Positions 25,198-33,196 of a DNA stretch of 41,710 nucleotides are shown here, piece after piece (positions within the stretch are counted from its first letter, which is position 1; the number at the start of each line of letters is the position of its first letter). Position numbers and translations under genes: made by a program. The DNA is from Lachnospiraceae bacterium. GTDB taxonomy: Bacteria; Bacillota; Clostridia; Lachnospirales; Lachnospiraceae. The DNA lies in the NCBI GenBank assembly GCA_021205225.1, contig JAJPXX010000142.1, forward strand, positions 1 to 41,710, in the 5' to 3' direction. The notes beneath the pieces are model-generated. The model made no database searches, was not told the DNA's origin, and saw only the letters and a list, made by a program, of their open reading frames with translations.

Positions 25198-25992
25198 TCA
25201 ATCTACGCTGTAAAGGGAGTACACCCCGTAGTAGTCCCATTTTTTGTTATAGCTGCAAATAAACAGTTCCGAGTTCCCATCTTCCGTAAACATCTCAATC
25301 TGGCAGGAACACTCCTCCTCACTGTTTCGCACCATCTCAACCACCTCAATTCTCGTAACCTGTACCAGGTCATCATAAATAGAATAGATATACTCCCCGA
25401 TTGCGGAAAGAAACTGCGTTTCCCTGCCGTTCAAAAAATCCGTGTAACTGTCTGCAGCCGTATCAGATATTGAGATATCCGGTTGGAAAGAAGCCACAAA
25501 TGCTTCCATCTCATTCAGTCTTTCCGCCTGCGCTAAATCAGTGGATTCCGATTTGCCTTCACTCGAACTTTGCGTCTCCTCCTGGTTCACAGTCCCAGTC
25601 AGTCCAGATGATGTCAAAAACGACTTTGCTGCATCTGAGTCTTCCATTTTTGCATCTATTCCTGTAACTGCTACCGCATCATTTTCCGAACCATCGACAT
25701 CTTTTATCTCCGTTTCTAAACCTGTTTCTAAATCTGTTTCTGATTCCGATTCATCCGGCAACTCCGACTGCAAATCCATTTCAGATTCTGTTTCACTTTC
25801 AAAAATCGATTCGAGTTCCGGCCCTGTCTCTGGTTCCGTTTCTGATTCCGTCTCTGCCTCTGTCTTTATTGCGGAACGATCGGTAATTTTTCCTACAATC
25901 ACATCCGAAACCGCATTTATTACACAAGGCAGTAAAAGAGAAACTGCGATTAGAGGTACAAGCAAAATAACATATAGTTTCTTTTTATCCAT
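25198..25992 (-). CDS. Membrane-anchored Ser/Glu/Thr-rich protein, family copy A
   Basis: 264 aa from the ATG at 25992; AAGGGG lies nine bases upstream. A membrane segment (LYVILLVPLIAVSLLLPCV, about 6-24) is followed by a long acidic linker (repeats of ETESE type, about 45-110) and one module at about 170-264 (RETQFLSAIGEYIYSIYDDLV, VTRIEVVEM, CSCQIEMFTEDGNSELFICS). The module is similar in layout to those in genes B and C: a Phe-Leu-x-Ala helix, then strands ending in Tyr-rich residues. It follows the wall hydrolase gene, separated by a short direct repeat. No known family recognised. Confidence 0.72.
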   Translation of the reverse strand: MDKKKLYVILLVPLIAVSLLLPCVINAVSDVIVGKITDRSAIKTEAETESETEPETGPELESIFESETESEMDLQSELPDESESETDLETGLETEIKDVDGSENDAVAVTGIDAKMEDSDAAKSFLTSSGLTGTVNQEETQSSSEGKSESTDLAQAERLNEMEAFVASFQPDISISDTAADSYTDFLNGRETQFLSAIGEYIYSIYDDLVQVTRIEVVEMVRNSEEECSCQIEMFTEDGNSELFICSYNKKWDYYGVYSLYSVD

Positions 25993-26031
25993 AATCCCAA
26001 TCCCCTTCAATAATTCAAAACGCTAAAGCTT

Positions 26032-26074
26032 CTGTTCTGGACTGTCACTGCATTTTGTTGCTGTTCTGGACTGT
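26032..26074. repeat. 14-bp direct repeat between hydrolase and membrane protein genes
   Basis: CTGTTCTGGACTGT occurs at 26032-26045 and 26061-26074, 29 bp apart. The second copy touches the hydrolase stop codon. The unit may be a remnant of duplication or a binding site; nothing decides. Confidence 0.55.
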
Positions 26075-27900
26075 TAACCAAAGTAGTAGTTTCCGCCGCC
26101 GATCTGCACAGACCCCTCCGTATAATAGCTTCGAAAGCTTGTATAACTGTGATTCCGGATTCCGTTTTCCAGGCAATCACTGACTGCCTGTTTGACATAA
26201 TCCGGCACGTTTCCGTTCAGATACCGCTGCCAGTAAGTATCAATGCTGTAGCAAAATTGGCCCGGCGCGGTCAGCTGCGCATAGGCATTGCTGCCAAGAT
26301 AGGACCACTGCACACTGTCTACACGGTTCATTGCCGTGCTGATCACCGCGAGCGCCCCGGCGTAACTGCCGCCATCCTCCTGGCAGACAATTGCCCAGAT
26401 CGTCTCCGTCTGCGCCTGCGTATAAGCCGTATTGTCGATACTGTTTCCGGAAGTCGTACCCGTGACAATCCGTCGCACGACATAAGGCCTGCCATCGGAT
26501 GCCACGCTCGACATACAGACACCCCTGCTCACGGAATTATGTACCATCATCCCATTCCCGGCATAAATGCCGACATGGGAGCTGCCCCCGGAATGAACCG
26601 AACCGGTATAAAACAGGATAATATCTCCCGGTAATGCGTCGCTTAATCCGCCTTCCACCAGCGTTCCATCATCCTCCATGGCCGTTGTTGTCCAGCCAGT
26701 CTCAATTCCGAAATGGTTAAACACCCCATGCACGAATGAACTGCAATCCGAATAGTCCTGCCAGTCTGTTGCCGAGCCTCGCCCGGCTCCATAGGAATAC
26801 TGGGTAATCCCAATCCAGGACTGCGCGTATTCGACGATCTCACTTCCGGACACGGAATACTGCATACTGTTTTCTTCCTCTTCCCCGGCAAGGCTCCCGA
26901 ACAGGGCCGCAAAAAAAGCAATAAGAAAGAGGAGCATAAAAATCACTCCCCCAAATATGGCAAGATACTTCCCGAGCCCGGCAGTTGCCCCAACCATTTT
27001 CTGCTGCAGCTGCGCTTTTATCTGCGCCATTCGGATTCTGGCTGGAAGACCAGCTGTCCGGATTGCATCTGCAGCAGTCTCCCGTTCCAATTCCGCCTGT
27101 CCGATCATCTCCTCTTGCTGCATCTTTTTGACAGCTTCCCGTTTCCTTGCATCCTGGTTAAGCAGACTGCCAAGTTCACGTACAAAAAGCCTTTTCTCCG
27201 TCACAGTTTCTTTCTTCAGTTCTTTTTCTGCCCTGTATTCAAGAATGGCTTCCTTTTTTGTCGTTTTACGCAAATACGGCGTGTAAACGGCATCACAAAC
27301 GTCGGGGTTCCCGGCATCTCTTTCTCTGCTATTTTTTCGTACGGTTCCGATACTCTCTCTTCGATGAGCCTGTAATCTGCCAGACAACCTGTCCAGTTCC
27401 TTCTGCAAAACCTCGCCCATACTTGCGGCCTGGTTTACTTCCCGCTGAACCAGAACCATCTTCTGCAGGCGGATTCCCTGTATTCCTGCATTGGCCTGCC
27501 CCATCGGGACTCTCTGAAATGCCCCCGTAATTCGCGGCGGCGGCGTTTTCTCCTGCTGAATATTTTTCTTTGCCTGACTACGCCGAACCGATTCAAATGT
27601 CTCTTCGGAGACGAGAGGATTTATGAAAACAAATGCTTCATCATCCTTTACCCGGCGGGTTTTTCCGCTCTCTGATGATGTACGTATTTTTCCCACATTC
27701 GTTGTCGAAAGCAAAACGGTCTGAGCCTGCCCTGACAATTGTTCTGAAAAGGGGAAAGATTCTGGCTGCTGTGTAATAAGCTCACCTGTTTCCAGAAGGA
27801 TTTCATCATTTGCATCAGCTTTATCCTGCAATAACTTCTGCTCAGTCTGGATAGCACCCGCTTTCCGGGCATTCATCCCCTTATCAGCGCCCCAATCCAC
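26074..27900 (-). CDS. Two-domain cell wall hydrolase (NlpC/P60 plus SleB-like)
   Basis: 608 aa. A basic, helical cytoplasmic part (1-310) leads to one membrane segment (YLAIFGGVIFMLLFLIAFFA, about 314-340). The NlpC/P60 peptidase domain (about 355-480) shows the catalytic Cys in YSDCSSFVHG (about 384) and His in SSHVGIYAG (about 441), plus MMVHNS. A second domain (about 487-608) with ETIWAIVCQEDGGSYAGALA, VISTAMNRV and APGQFCYSI resembles the SleB-like hydrolase_2 family. Conjugative elements use such enzymes to open peptidoglycan for the channel; Tn916 CwlT also joins two hydrolase domains, but of different types. The GTG start at 27900 is set by AAGGA seven bases upstream and lies in a hairpin. 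The N-terminal RRVKDDEAF motif is shared with the preceding gene. Confidence 0.87.
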   Translation of the reverse strand: MDWGADKGMNARKAGAIQTEQKLLQDKADANDEILLETGELITQQPESFPFSEQLSGQAQTVLLSTTNVGKIRTSSESGKTRRVKDDEAFVFINPLVSEETFESVRRSQAKKNIQQEKTPPPRITGAFQRVPMGQANAGIQGIRLQKMVLVQREVNQAASMGEVLQKELDRLSGRLQAHRRESIGTVRKNSRERDAGNPDVCDAVYTPYLRKTTKKEAILEYRAEKELKKETVTEKRLFVRELGSLLNQDARKREAVKKMQQEEMIGQAELERETAADAIRTAGLPARIRMAQIKAQLQQKMVGATAGLGKYLAIFGGVIFMLLFLIAFFAALFGSLAGEEEENSMQYSVSGSEIVEYAQSWIGITQYSYGAGRGSATDWQDYSDCSSFVHGVFNHFGIETGWTTTAMEDDGTLVEGGLSDALPGDIILFYTGSVHSGGSSHVGIYAGNGMMVHNSVSRGVCMSSVASDGRPYVVRRIVTGTTSGNSIDNTAYTQAQTETIWAIVCQEDGGSYAGALAVISTAMNRVDSVQWSYLGSNAYAQLTAPGQFCYSIDTYWQRYLNGNVPDYVKQAVSDCLENGIRNHSYTSFRSYYTEGSVQIGGGNYYFG

Positions 27901-27922
27901 CAGAGCATCCTTATCTGGTGGA
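27896..27922 (-). promoter_or_regulatory. Hairpin enclosing the hydrolase ribosome binding site
   Basis: On the minus strand TCCACCAGA and TCTGGTGGA are perfect 9-bp arms around a 9-base loop. The loop holds AAGGA and the second arm holds the GTG start codon of the wall hydrolase. This could limit translation of a potentially toxic enzyme unless the upstream ribosome opens the stem. Confidence 0.5.
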
Positions 27923-27954
27923 GCTTCCTGGACAATCTGGTCAGTTCTAAATGA

Positions 27955-28728
27955 CTAATTCCTCTGGAGGCTTCCACCGATTTGATTGGCGTGGCTATGA
28001 TGAACACTGAATGCATCATCATCCACACGGCGAATCTTTATTGGCATTCTGAATACTTCTTCCCTGCCGCTTTGTTTTACCGGCTCCTTTTCTACATTCG
28101 AATTATTTTGACTTTCCAGAACTGATCGATCTGATCTGCGTTTTTGCGCCGTTACACCATATTCGATACTTCTGTTACCATCGGCTTCCGTAGCCATTCC
28201 CGTCAGCCGGTTACTTTGTCCCCGCCGTCCAGTCCGGTTCTGTATCCGCCTCTGTCCGGTATCTGATATTCGGTACGCAAGACTTACTTCTTCCTGTTTC
28301 TGATAAATCGAGTTTTGCTGTACTCCCCGATTCTGATAAACCGGCTTTTGAGTCTCCGTCACCCCACTGCTCTGATACCTTGTCCGGCGCTCTACCTTTT
28401 TCTCCACTACAGCCAGAATCCGCATCTGTTCACGTTGACTGTAGCTGTTCCACTGCTTCTTCTGTTCCCGCGAAAGCGACGACAACGCCGCCCTGCTTTC
28501 CAGTGAAAGAGATGCATATTTTACAGCACTAGCCGGAATTCCTGCCCCTCTGCTGCCTCCCCTCACCACAGCGCTTCTGTATTTCGCGGAAGATGAAGCT
28601 TCCCGCTGCACCCAAATGACCGTTTTCCCAACGGCACGCAGATTGACATCCCTGGTATTGATATCCCGCGCCTCTTCCTTTTGCCTGATCTGCATCTGCG
28701 TCACCTTCTTTCTGCGGAAAAGCAGCAT
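27955..28728 (-). CDS. Hypothetical basic protein upstream of the hydrolase
   Basis: 257 aa, rich in Arg, Gln and Ser. The N-terminus (MLLFRRKKVTQMQIRQKEEA) is strongly basic, the middle has LSREQKKQWNSYSQREQM, and the C-terminus has KIRRVDDDAFSVHHSHANQ. No family is recognised, but the RRVDDDAF motif resembles RRVKDDEAF in the N-terminus of the following hydrolase, so the two may share an ancestor region. The start is uncertain: a better GAGGT ribosome binding site belongs to an out-of-frame ATG at 28744, so either translation begins weakly at 28728 or there is an indel near the start. No membrane segment is visible; it is probably cytoplasmic. Confidence 0.6.
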   Translation of the reverse strand: MLLFRRKKVTQMQIRQKEEARDINTRDVNLRAVGKTVIWVQREASSSAKYRSAVVRGGSRGAGIPASAVKYASLSLESRAALSSLSREQKKQWNSYSQREQMRILAVVEKKVERRTRYQSSGVTETQKPVYQNRGVQQNSIYQKQEEVSLAYRISDTGQRRIQNRTGRRGQSNRLTGMATEADGNRSIEYGVTAQKRRSDRSVLESQNNSNVEKEPVKQSGREEVFRMPIKIRRVDDDAFSVHHSHANQIGGSLQRN

Positions 28729-28781
28729 TCCGAATCATTTTCATAGATACCTCGCAGCAGATGTGAGGTACTCAACTTGAA

Positions 28782-29720
28782 TCAATCATCCACCGGATAA
28801 ACCTTTTCCAGCTCAGTCGGGTCATCCCGGATACTTTCCAGCACATCTTCCGGTAATTCCTGCACAGCATTTTTCATCTTCTCCCGGTTTTTCCGCCTTG
28901 TCCTCTGGATTTCATGGAAATTGGTATTCGCAAGCCGATACATCTCAGAATGTTTCGGTATCCGCGCGTCTACAGGAATGAATGTCCCGCCGCCAAATTT
29001 CAGAAGGCCGCATCCGGGCGAGGTGTTCTGTACATATTCCAGAAGGTTGTCCGATATCCGGAGTGTACTCCTCAGGATTTCCATCTCGATTTCCGACTGG
29101 TTAAAAAAGGCGATGTACTCGGAATTGCAAAGCATCGTCTCGATCGTTTTCAATGCCAGGCAGTCCGCGATATTCTGCGTGATTGCCGTACAGATTCCGC
29201 CCAATTTCCGAACTTCTTTCCATATTTTCTCGAAAAAATTGGCCGTGTACTGGTGCGCAGCCATGTTGTGGAACTCATCCACATAAAGCCAGGTCGCCCT
29301 GCCTTTTACCGCATTCCGGGCAATCCTGGCGCGGATTCCTTCCAGCATAATCAGCATTCCGATCCCGCTCTGTTCCTCCCCCAGGTCTGCAATCCCGTAT
29401 ACCGTCAGGCGGTTCCTGTCGTTCACGTTTGTCGGCTTCGAAAACATATCCAGCGCACCGTTTACAAACACCTCCAGGTCAAGTCTCAGTTCCTGCGCCA
29501 CCAGTTCATCCTGTTTCCCCAATTCTTCGTAAAAGTCCAGCAGAGTCGGCGCAGGAGTCCGTTTGCCGCGTTTTTTCAGGACTTCTCCGTAAACCCTTTT
29601 CACACACCGCCCGATCAGGGAACGCTCCTGCCCGGTGATTTCACCTTTAATCTGCGTGAACAGGCTGCACATCAGCTGTGTTTTATCCACCAGGAACTTG
29701 TCCGTCTCCATAAATTCCAA
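28782..29720 (-). pseudogene. virB4: VirB4-like ATPase, C-terminal part (after frameshift)
   Basis: This frame continues the VirB4 ATPase after a frameshift at about 29745. It contains KTQLMCSLFTQIKGEITGQE, IADLGEEQSGIGMLIMLEGI, the TWLYVDEFHNMA motif (second DE-containing ATPase motif), a region with ICTAITQNIADCLALKTIE and NSEYIAFFNQSEIE, all typical of the C-terminal half of VirB4/TraE-like conjugation ATPases. No ribosome binding site precedes the first possible start (TTG at 29720), so independent expression is unlikely. Adding one T to the AATTAATC stretch would join both frames and read GNLINPLD. Confidence 0.85.
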
Positions 29721-29743
29721 TGTATCTGTGTCCAGCGGATTGA

Positions 29744-31273
29744 TTAATTTCCGGCACCGGAACCAAACTCCACATACTGGCCGCCGAGATATTCCGTGAC
29801 TCCCTTGTATTCGTTCTGTGGATCAATAATAATAATCTCATCCTCAAGCTGGAGGAACACCTCGGTAATCTCCAGTTTCGAATACAGGCTTTTCCCTGAA
29901 CCGGTAGTCCCCAGCACAAAGCCGTTCCCATTTTTCAGACGTTTCCGGTCCCCGACCAGCACGTTTTTTGACACCTGGTTGATACCGTAAAACTGCCCGC
30001 CCGGATGGTACAGCTCATGCACAACAAACGGCGTCATTGCGCAGAGCGGCTGGGTAAACAGCGGCCTCATGCCGTCTGTGCAGAACCGCGTCCCGATCGG
30101 CAGTGCCGTGTTCACCGCGTCTATCTGCATCCACCTCGCCGGGCGGAACACAAAGCCCTCGCTCTCCGCTGTCTGGCAAAACGCTACCACGTCATTCTCC
30201 AGACCCGTCAGGCTTCCAGCTGTGAGGATTGCATAAACCCCGACATAAAACATCTTCTCGTCGTTCTCATTCAGGATATCCATGTAGGACTCCAGTTCCT
30301 CTTTCTCCCTGCGCCGCTCATAGGTAATGTCCGACGACCAGGCACGCGCATTGTTTCTCGCCTCCTGCTGTTTCTCAATCGCCCTGCTGTTCTGCAGGTA
30401 AAGATGGTCCATTTCCTTACGTGTGACCTCCTGCGGGATTGCTGCAGTTTCAATGGTCAGAATCACGTGCTGCGAGCCGCCCATCAGCTTCTGGATGACG
30501 GAAGTATCAATGGTATTCGGAAATTTCGGCAGATATAATACCCGGACATAGCGCCCGTCAATCTGGATGGTCATCCCATCAAATCTCCCGTACTCATCCT
30601 GGCACTGACAAACCGTCATCGGGGCAATATAGCTTTTCCAGTCCAGTTTTTTCCATTCAGCCTCCTTAAAATCAAACTGGTATTCCGCCTCGTCGCCCAT
30701 GTTATAAAACGCAAAAAGGTAGCGCAAGCGTTCCGCGGCATTCAGCGGAACCAGCGCCGACTTCATACGGCCAAAGCAGAGCGCCAGGTTTGCTTCCAGG
30801 GAATGAAAATAATCCCTTGCCTGCCCCTCATTTTCCCTCTGGCAGCTGATCACAAACAGCCTGGCCTGCTCAATCCCGGCGCGTCCCTGCACAAGGGATT
30901 CCTCGATATGGCTGTTCAGGGAATCCACCAGCTCTTTCAGCTGTTCGTCCCGGCAGCGTAGAAAAACTTCCTTCTGCACCTGGTCCATATCGCGGTTATT
31001 ATTCATAATACAGATCTTAAACGAAACATTCAGGCTGTTCAACATCCCGCAGTAAAGCTTCAAAAAGTCTTCCCTTTCATAATCATCCATGGTCGCAAAA
31101 TTGGCGTCCTCGAACAGGTAAGCCCGGTCATAGAACTTCTTCGCCCCGTCCGGCTTCTCCTCCAGTTCAAAAATACCATCTTCGCTGATACGGCAGACCG
31201 GGATGAGTTCCTGCACAGTTTCCGGTATTTTATAAGGTTTTTCCGTTTTTCTTCTGTAGTCCTGCATCTTCAT
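29744..31273 (-). pseudogene. virB4: VirB4-like ATPase, N-terminal part (frameshifted)
   Basis: 509 codons. The N-terminal domain carries PETVQELIPVCRISEDGIFE, KLYCGMLNSLNVSFKICIMN and the REKEELESYMDIL region, as in VirB4 proteins of Tn1549-type elements. Walker A is GTTGSGKSLYSK (about 456) and Walker B is EIIIIDPQNEY (about 485-495). The frame ends at a TAA ten codons later, in GSGAGN, whereas the rest of the ATPase follows in another frame (28782-29720). VirB4 powers pilus and channel assembly, so the break should abolish transfer unless it is a sequencing error or bypassed. The start overlaps the prgI stop by four bases (ATGA), a coupled arrangement. Confidence 0.88.
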
Positions 31274-31716
31274 TCCGCCATCTCCCCATTTCCTTCATAC
31301 GGCCCCAGCAGATTCTTCCGTTCCTTCTTTTTGATGCGGCCTGGTTTTACACATTTCTCCTGCTCGTCTGGCGGCTGCATCTCCTGCTGTAGGTTCCAGT
31401 CGGCATCCGTCTCTCTAAACACCAGCGGCTGATATCTATACAATGGTCTCCTGGTCACTGCCCGCCGCCTTTTCAGATATTCAAACGGGGATACCCCGTC
31501 TATTTTCACAAAACCCGCAGCCGCAAATGGCAGTGCTGCCGGGAACACCGGGTAGAGTGAAACCGTCTGCGGGAGTCCAAGCACGCCATTGCACAAGAAA
31601 TAGCAGCCCACACCTACCGCCAGTGTGAGCGCGCACATCGTAGTCTGCCGCAATGTCATTCCTTTAAAAAAATCATCCTTGTAATCGTCAATATCCTTAT
31701 TTACAGGTATCTGCAC
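31270..31716 (-). CDS. prgI: PrgI family (VirB3-like) protein
   Basis: 148 aa from the GTG at 31716. AGGAGG lies six bases upstream of this codon, while the ATG two codons earlier touches the site directly and the longer frame lacks one. The protein then begins with the family pattern VQIPVNKDIDDYKDDFFKGM, TLRQ. Two membrane segments follow (TMCALTLAVGVGCYFLCN and VFPAALPFAAAGFV), then SPFEYLKRRRAV and a basic C-terminal tail. PrgI proteins are small inner-membrane channel components that work with VirB4, the next gene, which it overlaps by four bases. VirB6-like lies upstream, the usual order. Confidence 0.86.
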   Translation of the reverse strand: MQIPVNKDIDDYKDDFFKGMTLRQTTMCALTLAVGVGCYFLCNGVLGLPQTVSLYPVFPAALPFAAAGFVKIDGVSPFEYLKRRRAVTRRPLYRYQPLVFRETDADWNLQQEMQPPDEQEKCVKPGRIKKKERKNLLGPYEGNGEMAE

Positions 31717-31791
31717 ATCCATCCTCCTCTGCTTCATACTACAAACAATACTTTCTATCATCGCTAAGCAGGCATCCACTGAAATCCTGCC

Positions 31792-32691
31792 CTATCCAAG
31801 TCCAAGGCAGCGTCTTACAACTGTATCTGCTCCTTTCACACAAGCGCAGGCGGTTATCATAGGCAAACAATATTCACATATTCCAAGCACTACGCCGACC
31901 ACCCCGCTGACGCTCCCGAACGCCGACGTATCCTGGAACAGCCCATAGCTGATGTCGATTGCCAGGATAATCACTACCGCTTCCAGGCAGTACCCGACAT
32001 ATGTTTTCAGCCATGCAATCCCAGACTGTGAAAATTCCCGCCCGCCGGCAAACCCAGCAAACGCCACCGGAGCAAAGGGAATACACAGCAGCATCTTAAA
32101 GAGCCGCGACAAAACCGACAAAATCAGCTGAACCGCGCATACGATAATGACGAGTCCGCCGATCACGCCCCCGATCATTGCCACAATCCCATAAGCTAAC
32201 CAGGTACCGCCGTCCGCATCGGAACTTTCCAGTTCCTCTTTCATTTCATCAAATAACCCGTCCGCATCCTCTGATTCAACTTCCGCTGATAAGGTCGAGA
32301 CAAGGGCAGTCGTGCACCGCGTAATCCCTGTTGCCAATGTCAGGGAATTTACGATCAGCGACGCCGTAATTACATACCGGACAAAAAATCGGAACATACT
32401 TTCCAGCGTAAAATTCGTCCGGATATCAATGCTCTCATTCAGCCATCCGAGCACAAAAAACAGCACCGCCAGGGCCGCCGCAACCGAAAGCATGGTGCTG
32501 TAAATGCTTCCGGTCACCGTCCCCCAGGCGTTGGAAACACTCATCGGGTCTTTCTGCGCATACTGGAGGGCAATGCTTCCGCTGCCCTTCCAGACATTGT
32601 ACCCTGCGCTCATCATCCATTCCCCGACATTCATCATGGAAGAGCCAAAACTCTCAAAAGCGGAGTTGATCGCATTGCTTATCAGTCCCAT
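31792..32691 (-). CDS. VirB6/TrbL-like polytopic membrane protein
   Basis: 299 aa with an amphipathic N-terminus (about 1-60) and about six membrane segments, including LSVAAALAVLFFVLGWL, FFVRYVITASLIVNSLTLA, GVIGGLVIIVCAVQLILSV, LLCIPFAPVAFAGFA, AVVIILAIDISYGLF and GVVGVVLGICEYCL. An acidic loop (AEVESEDADGLFDEMKEELE) lies between segments 2 and 3. This topology and its position between the Maff2-type pilin and PrgI identify it as the VirB6/TrbL-like channel protein of Firmicute conjugation systems. The ATG at 32691 has an almost ideal AAGGAGGTCACC site four bases upstream, the strongest in the operon. Confidence 0.85.
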   Translation of the reverse strand: MGLISNAINSAFESFGSSMMNVGEWMMSAGYNVWKGSGSIALQYAQKDPMSVSNAWGTVTGSIYSTMLSVAAALAVLFFVLGWLNESIDIRTNFTLESMFRFFVRYVITASLIVNSLTLATGITRCTTALVSTLSAEVESEDADGLFDEMKEELESSDADGGTWLAYGIVAMIGGVIGGLVIIVCAVQLILSVLSRLFKMLLCIPFAPVAFAGFAGGREFSQSGIAWLKTYVGYCLEAVVIILAIDISYGLFQDTSAFGSVSGVVGVVLGICEYCLPMITACACVKGADTVVRRCLGLG

Positions 32692-32772
32692 GCCAGGTGA
32701 CCTCCTTTCTCAAAAAAATTCTGATCAGATAAGAACCCATTTGCCCTTGTCCGTTGCGCGATCTTTTTTTCA

Positions 32773-33168
32773 TCAGGAAACCGATACTCCAAGCATACTC
32801 ATCAGCGTTCCGGCGCCGACCATAATCAGCCCCGCGATAATCCTTTTCAGCGCAGAAGTCTGCTGCGTACCATCGTGGGACTGATAACCATTCGCAAACT
32901 CAAAAATGCCCCACGCCGTGACGATCACCCCTGCCGCCTGGATAATCGAAAGCACAAATGAATTAAGGCTGTTGATCTGGCTCACTACACTCGTAGCGTG
33001 AGCTGTCCTTTGAACCGTCACCGCGGCCAACGGAGCCACCGCCAATGCCTTTGATGCCGCGCTTTTTAACCTCTTTCCAATTTTCTGGAATGCTTTTTGT
33101 TCCTCATAATCTAAAATCCCCTCTTTCACTTTTAGCCAGTACAGGCTCCCTGCAGGGAGCCTGTACAT
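32773..33168 (-). CDS. Maff2 family, VirB2-like pilin candidate
   Basis: 131 aa as an open frame from ATG 33168; the real start is unclear. The C-terminal 70 residues have the Maff2 pattern with two membrane helices (FVLSIIQAAGVIVTAWGIFE and IIAGLIMVGAGTLMSMLGV) joined by NGYQSHDGTQQTSALKR. Upstream is a positively charged stretch, a hydrophobic ALAVAPLAAVTV segment and an AHA-TSVV site that looks like a signal peptidase cleavage. This is the layout of VirB2/TrbC pilins. The first 13 codons overlap a 28-bp palindrome. An out-of-frame ATG at about 33107 has AGAGGGG ten bases upstream and would read into the same signal peptide if one T were added near 33067, so an indel is possible. Confidence 0.75.
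   Translation of the reverse strand: MYRLPAGSLYWLKVKEGILDYEEQKAFQKIGKRLKSAASKALAVAPLAAVTVQRTAHATSVVSQINSLNSFVLSIIQAAGVIVTAWGIFEFANGYQSHDGTQQTSALKRIIAGLIMVGAGTLMSMLGVSVS
33139..33166. repeat. 28-bp perfect palindrome between adhesin and pilin genes
   Basis: GTACAGGCTCCCTG followed directly by its reverse complement. As RNA it could form a strong stem, and as DNA it could be a protein site. It is too close to the following gene to be purely an intrinsic terminator and has no T run on the minus strand. Confidence 0.7.
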
Positions 33169-33171
33169 ATG

Positions 33172-33196
33172 AAAAGCCTGAGCAAAAGCTCAGGCT
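33172..33196 (-). terminator. Terminator at the end of the adhesin gene
   Basis: A perfect 9-bp stem AGCCTGAGC / GCTCAGGCT with a 4-base loop, followed on the minus strand by TTTTC. It includes the adhesin stop codon. It should lower read-through into the pilin and channel genes, whose expression relative to the adhesin it may set. Confidence 0.6.

Noticed and set aside
28529..28744. 71-aa frame starting at the ATG with the better ribosome site
   Set aside because: Protein is Gly/Gln/Arg-rich without pattern and lies over the start of the 257-aa gene; kept only as a note on start uncertainty.
28914..29747. 277-aa plus-strand frame
   Set aside because: Antisense to the well-conserved C-terminal half of VirB4.
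29740..29750. Programmed -1 ribosomal frameshift in virB4
   Set aside because: The site GGA AAT TAA is not a canonical slippery heptamer and I saw no clear downstream stimulator; a plain indel explains it better.
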